Below, piece after piece: positions 8,361 through 15,186 of a stretch of DNA of 15,186 nucleotides. This DNA is from Paraglomus occultum (Eukaryota > Glomeromycota > Glomeromycetes > Paraglomerales > Paraglomeraceae). The stretch is from NCBI GenBank assembly GCA_910592205.1, contig CAJVPJ010000877.1:1-15186 (forward strand). The letters run 5' to 3'. A program made the translations under genes and the position numbers. The notes below the pieces were generated by a model, which was not told where the DNA came from, ran no database searches, and saw nothing but the letters and a program-made list of their open reading frames with translations. Positions within the stretch are counted from its first letter, which is position 1; each line of letters opens with the position of its first letter.

Positions 8361-9513
8361 TTCTAACTTCAATTTTGGCTTCGAAAAGTTTTTCACTTTC
8401 TAATTCTTGTAAGTTGATTAATTCTTCCCTTTTAATACAGAATTCTTCTCATTCAGTGCTAGACAATTTGGCTTTTAATAATTTTTCGGCTGTCGATTGT
8501 TGTTGTGGGGTAAGTAAATTGCTTTGGTTAAACAGATAATTTTGAAGCATTTCTTTTTCTTCAATAGTGAATTTGGCTTTGTGCTGTTCAAACATTTTTT
8601 CAATTTGTTCCTGCTTTTCTGTGAGTCCATATTCCAATAATTTTGCGAGTTTTTTGGTTTTTTCTTCAACTTTTTGAAATTGTTTTCTTAGTGTTTCAAT
8701 TTCTTCTTTTAGTTCCTTTACTTGTTTTCGCAAACTCTTTACTAAAGGCTTGTCTTCGAGCAATAACTCTTGAGCTTCACGTCAGGGAGCCATTCTGTGT
8801 CAGTTGCTAACGAATTCTGGTTCGCCTTCTTCCTCCTGATATAATTTCTCAGTTACTCCAACAATTTGCGAGCATTTTTCTAATTCTTCCCGAATTTTTA
8901 AGTAGCCGGTATCTTTTCGGTCTCATTCATCATCCAAGCAGATTTTCCTTAAACTTTCTGGCAAATGTTCGAGGTCAGAGTTGAGGTCAGTGTTAGCGAT
9001 GTTTAACCATTTTAATTTTTCTAAATTGCGTAGTGGACGAAGAGAACCAATAAAGCGGTTATAAACATTATTCTCAAACTTTTCCTCATCGTGATTGTCA
9101 ATAAATAGTTGCTCTAAATTGGTAAACTTACTGAGAAAAGATAAGTCTTGTTCTGAAAAATTATTACTGTGGATACTCAAATAGATTAACTTTTCTGAGT
9201 TCAGTTGATTTAAAAATTTAGTTTCACTAAGGAGATTGTTTCCTATGTTAAAATAATTAATTTCAGGACAATTATTGATAGTTATATTAGTAATTTGACA
9301 ACTATTAGCATGAAAATAAGTTAGTTGGGGTAAGTTAGTAATTTCAATACTAGTAAGTTTATTATTAAAACCACATTCAATTTTTTCTAAACTCTCAAAA
9401 TTTTCAATAATTAATTTTCCTTCTAAATTTTTTCCTCTTGCAAAAATCTTTTTGACTTCTTTTCTTTGTTCTTTAGGATAAGTTTTATCTAATCATTTTT
9501 GTGCTTGTACCAT
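8347..9513 (-). CDS. LRR-coiled-coil protein (388 aa)
   Basis: ATG 9513 to TAA 8347-8349, with several in-frame UGA read as Trp. Leader AQKWLDKTYPKE at 4-15, its Trp being UGA where the paralogue at 5348 has UGG. An LRR block (about 25-175) follows that aligns throughout with the first half of the double-LRR protein, including SIHSNNF, DLSFLSKF and YNRF-x-GSL-x-PL. Then comes the Trp-rich connector (W-D-R-K-D-T-G-Y-L ... RMAPWREAQELL). After that the two proteins diverge: this one runs into a Lys/Glu coiled coil (about 255-310) and a helical tail, with no membrane segment. It looks like a soluble variant of the same module, perhaps pairing with other family members. It lies 155 bp downstream of the kinase on the same strand; its own promoter is possible. 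Confidence 0.82.
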
Positions 9514-9668
9514 ATTAATATTTTAATAATTTTTAATTTTTTAATAATATTACTTAATTATCTTTGTCAGTTAGATTGTTCACTAATAATTAATTGGAAG
9601 TTATTTTTTTAACTTTTCAACTCTTCTTTTATTATTTAAACCTATTTTTCAATTTGTTTCGTATTTCT

Positions 9669-11309
9669 TTATTTATTAGGAACTTGAACTTGGGATTGCG
9701 TTTCAGTTTGTTGGTCTTCTTCATTAAGGTTAAGTTGATCAAGATCGGCCGGGATTTCTAAATTAATTTGTTTAGAGTCACTGCTATAAAATATCTCGTT
9801 AATTTCTTTGCTGTTTTGAGATTCAGGAAGACTCTTAAAATCCAAACGACGACTAGTGTAAAGTGCTGAAGGGTGGGTTTTGTAATCAAGGGCAACCAAC
9901 TTATCTAAGAATTGTTTTTTATCTTTAAGCTGTTCAAAGAATTCGGTGTTCTTTTGACCATCTACTTCTCCTACTCAGTTGTTTAAAATCCGACTTAATT
10001 CATTAGCCGTGGGACGTCTTGCAGGATCAGCATCTCAACATCTTTCAATCAAGTTTTTTAATAACTGGGGTATTTTCGCTTCAAATCGTGGACGAAGCCC
10101 TTGACAAATTTTTTCTGCTAAACTGTGTTCATGAGGTAATTCTTTATAACATTTTTCTTTTTCATCATAAACTACATAAGGAGGTAATCCTGATAATACT
10201 TCATAAGCCACTATCCCTCAAGAATAAATATCTGAAGCAGGAGTATAATTTTCTTTTCTTAAAACCTCTGGTGCTATATAAGGTAAAACTCCATAAATTT
10301 CTTTTTCTTGATTAACTTCGCTAACTGGTTTACACAAACCTAAATCAGTAATAAAACTATGAATTTCACTATTTAGGATGTTGCCAGGGTGAAAATCTCG
10401 ATGCACTAAACCTTTTTGATGAATATCCTTTAGTCCTTGGGCAATGTTAACTAAGCGAAGAAGTTTATCTTTAAAGTTTAGTTTTTTGGTTTTTAGGTAT
10501 TTTCTGAGGTCTCCTCCTTCGATATATTTCATGACCATGAGATAATTTCCGTGGGGGTCTTGAGAGATGCCGTAGCAAGGAACAACATTGTTAAATCAAT
10601 CATCAATGATTTTATGCTTTTCGGTCTCTTTAAGAAATTCGGTATTGTTTTGGGAGTTATTGAGGCTTTTAAGGACTACTTCTTGCCTACGTTTACCCAT
10701 TAATTCTTTAAATTCTTTTTGTAACTGAATTAATTCTGACTTGTTTTGACAAAGATTGTTGATTTCTTCTGCCGTTAATTTTCCACTCAATCCTGGCTTG
10801 ATATTTTCTAACGCTTTAACAAATTTCCTGGGAGTAATTGGAAAATCGCTAAAAAATGATTTTAGCTTTTCTTCTCTTTCTTCGCGTTTGGTTTCCGAGA
10901 ATTTGCTGTTGCTTTTTAGTTTGGTTTTAGCTGACTTGATTGAACTTTCTAAAATAGATAATTTAGATTTAATTTGTCGTGTTAGATTTTCTTCGCAATC
11001 TTTTTCTCTTATTCATTGATTATTCTCATTGTCTCAGTGATGAATGTTTCCCATGGTTCACTTAGCTTTGTAGACTTTCCCAAAACCTCCCTCAGCGAGA
11101 TACTCAACATTAGTAAACTGTTCATAAGGTATTCACTCAATAAACTTGTCCGCATCAGTGGCTCGGAGTTGGTATTTTTGGATGAATTGGTCTATTTGAG
11201 GATTACCACTAGTCCAATTAACAAAGTTTTCTTGTAAACGAGGAGTATTACAATCTTTGCACCATCGTTCACCAGTATTTGGTTGATTGCATTCTTTACA
11301 TAGTCCATA
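9669..11309 (-). CDS. Fungal-type (Rhizophagus-like) protein kinase, start unclear
   Basis: About 546 codons to TAA 9669-9671, with seven or more UGA as Trp. An N-terminal zinc-ribbon-like CKEC...CKDC precedes FVNWTSGNPQIDQFIQK and EWIPYEQF, then the kinase domain: Gly-loop LAEGGFGKVYKA, Lys in VVLKSL, Glu in FLKETEKHK, HRD-F-H-x-GN, DLG in place of DFG, YIAPE, DIYSWGIVAYE and RCWDADPARRP. The tail has HPSALYTSRRLDFKSLPE. This complete arrangement, tail included, is what I know from the very large Rhizophagus kinase family. All catalytic residues are present, so it is probably active; the substrate is unknown. Between Gly-loop and Lys is an unusually long insert of over 100 residues. In this frame TAA (11310-11312) directly precedes the first codon, TAT; the nearest ATG (11308) is out of frame by one. 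Confidence 0.87.
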
Positions 11310-11621
11310 TTATAATAATTCCTGTTCAGAACTTAAACGTAGTAGGTGAACTTTTTTATTTGTCCAACCACATCCTCACTAAGCTTTTTAATATTTAACG
11401 TTTAATTTTGTGAAGAAATTACAAACTTAAACATGTTGTTCATATCTTTGCAATAATCAGAAAACCATGTAGATGATATACAGAACTTGTCCTTAGAGAA
11501 AATTAACAAAAGAAAAAGCGATTAATTTTAGTGATTTTCCTCCAAAACCCAAAGCTAGACTAATTTCTGAAACTATTCATACTTATCTTATAAACTCGCA
11601 AAGACCCTAAAAATATATATT
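11310..11621. promoter_or_regulatory. Divergent intergenic region with a short coding remnant
   Basis: These 312 bases separate the kinase (-) from the synthetase-like gene (+) and should hold both promoters. On the plus strand, TATAAA at 11589-11594 with CTGAAA at 11567-11572 (16 bp apart) is a possible promoter for the gene at 11622. Bases 11497-11610 stay open after a TAG and encode about 37 residues including FSDFPPKPKARLI; the composition looks protein-like but there is no start, so it may be the 3' end of a decayed gene. I see no RNA gene or repeat. Confidence 0.35.
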
Positions 11622-12875
11622 ATGATTAAATTTTCACATGATGGTAAAATGCATAATCCACCAGGAGGAGGTTCCTCAGTTTTTAAAAAAGATTACGTTA
11701 ACTACATTTCCAATTACCTTCCTAAAAATAACATAAGGATAAGCGTGGGAGCTCTACCAAATAGTTCTCCTCATTTTGGTACTATAATCACTTTTTCACT
11801 TGCTTTTTCACTTGCCCAAAGGTTAAAAAGTCTTGGTAAAAATGTGATAGTTATGGCGGGAATGGTAGACACGGCAGCCTTATCTGCTGATGAATCTAGT
11901 TTTGAGAATGTTAAATATCAAAAAAGTATTGCTTACATGGGAGCAATTAGTAATCATATTAACGACTTCAAAGAATTATTAAAAAGTTTGAGTTCTTATT
12001 TTGGAAATATAGATTACAAAATAGTAAACCAAAGTGACTTTAGTTCACATAAGAAAGCTCCTAAAATAATTAAAAAAATAATAAGCGAGAGGGAAAAAAT
12101 TGAGCAATTATTGTTCCCTACAACAAACTGTTTGGGACTGAGAGTAGCTTGTTCTCAGTGTGGACTAGCTGATGAACATGGGTTAAAAAATCGCTATGAT
12201 GGCAACATAATTAATTTTTTCTGTCCCAATCATGGTTGATACTCAGTTGACATAAGCAAAACCAATGAATTGAAAAAATTAGAATACGAAACTCCATTAA
12301 GAAATTTAGTGCGAGGCTTACTTTACACGGAAGATAATCAAGAAAAAGATGTTTCCTACTCTTGATTAAGAGTTACTGGTAGTGACTATGCAGGCTTTTA
12401 CCAAGAACAACTTTTTTACAAGGCAGCAACTATGCTAGATATTAACACAATCAATTCTCCACTTATCGTTTATAGTCCACTGATACTTGATTGGTCAGGA
12501 GTTAAGTTGTCAAAATCAATTCTTGTTGAAGGAGGGTATAAATATCTGACTGAACAGGGGTTAGATTATTTTATAAATTATCGAAAATTTAAGGGAAAAT
12601 TTGGTGATAAAGGTCTAAAAATGATGTTTGATGAAGTTAGTTTGTGATTAGAAGAACCACATAGGTTGTTTAGAAATTACACCATTTTTTATTTTGATGA
12701 GTTATTTAAAGAAGAAAAAAGTAGAGAATCTGTGCAAAAGATGACAGCAACTACTCAAGAGGAAAAAAAAGTTAATGTAGACACTGAACTAGATAACAAT
12801 AAATTGGAGGAAGAAATTCGGGAGGTGACCAATTTTCAAGAGGGACAAATTGAAGTTCTTCCCAAAAACAAATAA
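11622..12875 (+). CDS. Class I aminoacyl-tRNA-synthetase-like nucleotidylyltransferase-fold protein
   Basis: 417 aa from ATG 11622 to TAA 12873-12875, crossing three UGA codons read as Trp (12237, about 12364, 12645). An early GALPNSSPHFGT segment (about 43-54) matches the HIGH-type motif of class I synthetases (PHFG) and DWSGVKLSKS (about 290-299) the KMSKS motif. Between them lies a zinc-finger-like CSQCG ... FFCPNHGWYS. The order is that of class I lysyl-tRNA-synthetase-like proteins, but it is short, lacks a clear anticodon-binding domain and ends in an acidic, low-complexity tail (from about 350). I recall similar uncharacterised proteins in filamentous fungi, so fungal origin is likely but unproven. 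Substrate unknown: it might ligate an amino acid to something other than tRNA. It faces the kinase divergently and converges on the GTPase-LRR gene. Confidence 0.72.
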
Positions 12876-12949
12876 GAAAAATAGTCTATTAGAGAAAATT
12901 ACTGAGAATAATATTATAACCAAGGGAAGCATAATCTCCCCCCTTTCTA
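12876..12949. other. Short convergent intergenic segment with a C6 tract
   Basis: AT-rich spacer between the synthetase-like gene and the GTPase-LRR gene. It holds a C6 run at 12938-12943 and AAGGGAAG at about 12922, which can pair only weakly with the C run. No convincing terminator is seen. Confidence 0.3.
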
Positions 12950-15186
12950 CTATTTACTACTGCTAACAAGCCCATAATTATTATCGATATGTTCTTGCTG
13001 AGCAACGTATTCGATTTTCTCTTTATCTTTTCCATTAGTTAATTTGGTACGCAAGGTCTCAAGATTTTTCTCTAAATTCTTTATTGTCTCTACAATTGTC
13101 TTTAATTCTTTTTCTTCTTCGGATTTTATCGCTATTGCCGTGTTTTCTTCCTCATTAGAGCTATGCTCTGCTAGAATTTTTTGTAGTTCACCTGTTCTGT
13201 TTTTTAAAGAATTAAGTGCGGCCTTTATTTCCTCATTTTCTAATTCTTTAAGTTCTTGGCAGACCTCACAAAAATCATTAGCTTTTTTAATAAATTCAGT
13301 TCATTTTACTTCATCAATATTATTTTTTTCTAATTGTTTAGCGATTATTTCTACCAGTGGGAGCAAAAGATTGACCTTTTTTTCGACCAACTCTTTTTCA
13401 TTAGTAATTTCATTTTCTAAATAAGCTTTTCAAGTGCTTTTGCCACTTCAGTTGTTATTTTCTTTACCTTTTTGATTGTATTCTTCTTCAATACTAAATT
13501 CTGAACTAGCATAATTATTCAGTAAGTCAACAATAATTCAAGCCAAGGTTTGCTTTTGGTTATTTAGTAAGATCTCTTTATCTTGCTCCTGAACCACTGA
13601 ACTACTTTCTTGACGATAAGCAATTATTTCCTCTTCTAATTTTTTCATCATTCTGACAATTCTTCCGAGTTGGCTGGCTCCTGGTCATATTTTTTCTTCA
13701 CTTAAGTCTTTAGCGAATTCTGCTCTCGGTTTATCTCCAATCAACTCATCAATATCAATTACTCCATTTTTCCTAATGTCTTTTTCTTTATCCTCTTTGT
13801 CATACGTGTCTAAAAATGTTTTAGTGACTTTTCTTAAATTATTAAGTGTTTCGTTTACTTTGCCTAAATCTTTTTGCTCAATTTTTTCCAAGATACCTAA
13901 TAACTCATGATAATTATCTAACATATTTTTAGTGTCAATTACAAAATCATTTCACTGGGCTTGGCGAACTTCTAAAATTTTATCATTAATATAGGAAGTA
14001 AGAGTTTCTGCAAAAGGACCCACAATGGCAATCACGCCTCCGGTTTGAGTATAAGTTTGGGAGTTTGGATCAGTAGTGTCAGACTGTCCTACTAGCACTA
14101 AACTACCACCCGCCACTAAAGTAGCACGGTTAGCTCATTGCACGGTAGCATTTGCTCACCATTGTCAACTAAAATCTTGAGGATTTTTTAGTTTGCTCAA
14201 CTCACTTAAATTCTCATCTTGTTTTCATAGTTGGCTGATTTTATTGTAAGGTGAAGTTAGGAAGTTTTTTAGTTTGTTTTTTTTCTCTTTGTTGTTATCT
14301 TCCCTTATTCCTCATTTATCAACGAATTTCTTGATGTTACTACGAATAACAAAGAGTCTTTCTAAAGGAATTACTAAGATGGTAAGGGCATTTTGTTTAT
14401 CTGTTTCTCTTCATTTGTCAAGATTGTAGTATTTTTTTCCATCATTGTCGCTATCAGAACAGTGTTTTTTATCTAATTCTTTTGTAATTTCCTCATTATT
14501 GCAGTAAAGTTTTCAGCAGTTTTTTAGTAAGCATTTTCATCCCTCACTAATGTTAGTATCATTGATATTTAGTTCTTCCAATTTATTTAGATTTTCCAGG
14601 ATCTTTAAACTTTGCGAGGAAAGGTTTTTATTTTCTTGTATTTCTAACCTTTCCAAATTACTAACTGATTTAAGAAAGTTTAAATTAGTTAAGTGGTTAT
14701 TGTTGCATTTGAGTTCAACCAAGTTTGAGCAATCACTTAAATCAAGGCTAGTGAGTTGATTGTTAGAACAATTTAACCTTTTTAAATTAGTAAAACCTTT
14801 TAAACTCAGTCTTCCCTTTAAATTTTGATCACTGACATCTAATACAAGCATTCTTTTTATTTCATTTTCAAAAGGATAGTTCTCATCTAGTCTTTTTCTT
14901 GTTTCAGGTTCATAAGGTTCTTCTTTTTTAAATTTATCTAAATAATCTAATAATTTTTTTCTCGAATTTTGTCGTGATTTATTAATGTAGCCATCAAAAC
15001 TTGTTGGTGAGTTGTCTACATGAACAACTTTTTCTTTAAGAATTTTATCAACAATCTCCTTATATCCTTCTTTATTATTTTTATTGAAAAAAGTAGTCAA
15101 TGTTTTCTTGTCCTCTTCACGTTTATCCTTACTTCTAAAATCAGGAAAATAGGTTCTTACGATAGTAGTATAATCAAGTGCTTTAT
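12950..15186 (-). CDS. GTPase-LRR-membrane-EF-hand-like fusion protein (5' partial)
   Basis: The frame is open from the right window edge to TAG at 12950-12952 (about 745 codons), broken only by UGA. The visible N-terminus (DYTTIVRT-x-F-x-DF ... KIL-x-EKVVHVDN ... RKKLLDYL) matches the C-terminal half of the GTPase at 2-1366 (DYITIVRTRFTDF ... GKIIHVNN); the P-loop part should lie beyond the window. Next are a leader variant RKRLDENYPFE and an LRR block (about 14550-14850) with LNCSNNQLTSLDLSDCSNL; the motif ERLFVIRSNIKKFV (14312-14362); two hydrophobic segments (about 14084-14129 and 13996-14047) around a Thr/Gly-rich loop; a helical domain with an EF-hand-like loop (13745-13780); and a long coiled coil. 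It shares everything after the second LRR block with the protein at 5348. GTPase plus LRR in one chain recalls NLR-type switches. Confidence 0.82.
13745..13780 (-). other. Degenerate EF-hand-like loop
   Basis: These codons give D-I-R-K-N-G-V-I-D-I-D-E. Positions 1, 5, 6, 8 and 12 fit the EF-hand consensus, but position 3 is Arg where Asp or Asn is expected. It aligns with the canonical loop of the paralogue at 3438-3473, so calcium binding here is doubtful. Confidence 0.5.
14312..14362 (-). other. Second copy of the ERLFVIRSNIKKFV motif
   Basis: Same protein motif as 3909-3959, and the DNA is almost unchanged (shared TTGATGTTACTACGAAT on the plus strand). The neighbouring LRR and tail sequences of the two genes differ much more, so the motif is under strong selection or was recently exchanged. 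Confidence 0.7.

Noticed and set aside
5535-11309. Fungal nuclear contamination
   Set aside because: The eukaryote-like genes use UGA as Trp, have no introns, and sit among bacterial toxin-antitoxin-type genes with overlapping or coupled reading frames.
11497-11610. Small gene upstream of the synthetase-like protein
   Set aside because: The frame has no start codon of the usual kinds after the TAG and overlaps the likely promoter; at best a decayed 3' fragment.
11622-12875. Functional class I lysyl-tRNA synthetase
   Set aside because: HIGH- and KMSKS-like motifs are present, but length, missing anticodon-binding domain and low-complexity tail do not fit; left as synthetase-like.
2-15186. 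UGA read as glycine (code 25, as in Gracilibacteria/Absconditabacteria)
   Set aside because: UGA falls on kinase, HET and HI0074-like positions that are Trp in these families, and alternates with UGG among paralogues.
1-15186. CRISPR array, insertion sequence, rRNA or tRNA gene
   Set aside because: No regularly spaced repeats, terminal inverted repeats with a transposase, or recognisable RNA-gene sequence were seen on either strand.

Overview
The window comes from a bacterium that reads UGA as tryptophan (genetic code 4). Read that way, runs of short ORFs in one frame fuse into long genes. UGA also falls on invariant Trp positions: the Cys-Trp of protein kinase subdomain XI, two Trp of the HET domain, and the Trp of an HI0074-like helical protein. 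The DNA is AT-rich, start codons lack Shine-Dalgarno sequences, and the gene content is LRR proteins, AIG1-type GTPases, a fungal-style kinase and a fungal HET domain. Together these suggest a Mollicutes-related endobacterium of arbuscular mycorrhizal fungi ('Candidatus Moeniiplasma' type). That is inferred from gene content and code; there is no marker gene in the window.

Layout, left to right: a coiled-coil plus AIG1-type GTPase (2-1366, +, 5' end may be missing); an XRE antitoxin-like gene overlapping a small toxin-like gene (1440-2127, +); then a minus-strand cluster of an LRR/membrane/EF-hand-like protein (5348-3132), a 55-aa protein (3125-2958) and an HI0074-like helical protein plus MNT nucleotidyltransferase pair (2905-2215). 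Divergent from that cluster is a 912-aa LRR-HET fusion (5535-8273, +). Converging on it is an LRR-coiled-coil protein (9513-8347, -), preceded on the same strand by a Rhizophagus-style protein kinase (11309-9669, -). A class I aminoacyl-tRNA-synthetase-like protein (11622-12875, +) follows, and then a partial GTPase-LRR-membrane-EF-hand-like protein (15186-12950, -).

The most striking feature is modularity. Four proteins share a short leader (AQ-E/K-WL...YP-K-E or a variant), an LRR block and, in three of them, a Trp-rich connector. Each joins these to a different partner: a second LRR block plus membrane hairpin and EF-hand-like loop, a HET domain, a coiled coil, or a GTPase. With the kinase and the free GTPase this looks like a set of eukaryote-style sensor/effector proteins, possibly acquired from or aimed at the fungal host and built like NLR immune receptors. 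The functional reading is inference; the domain order and paralogy are visible in the sequence.
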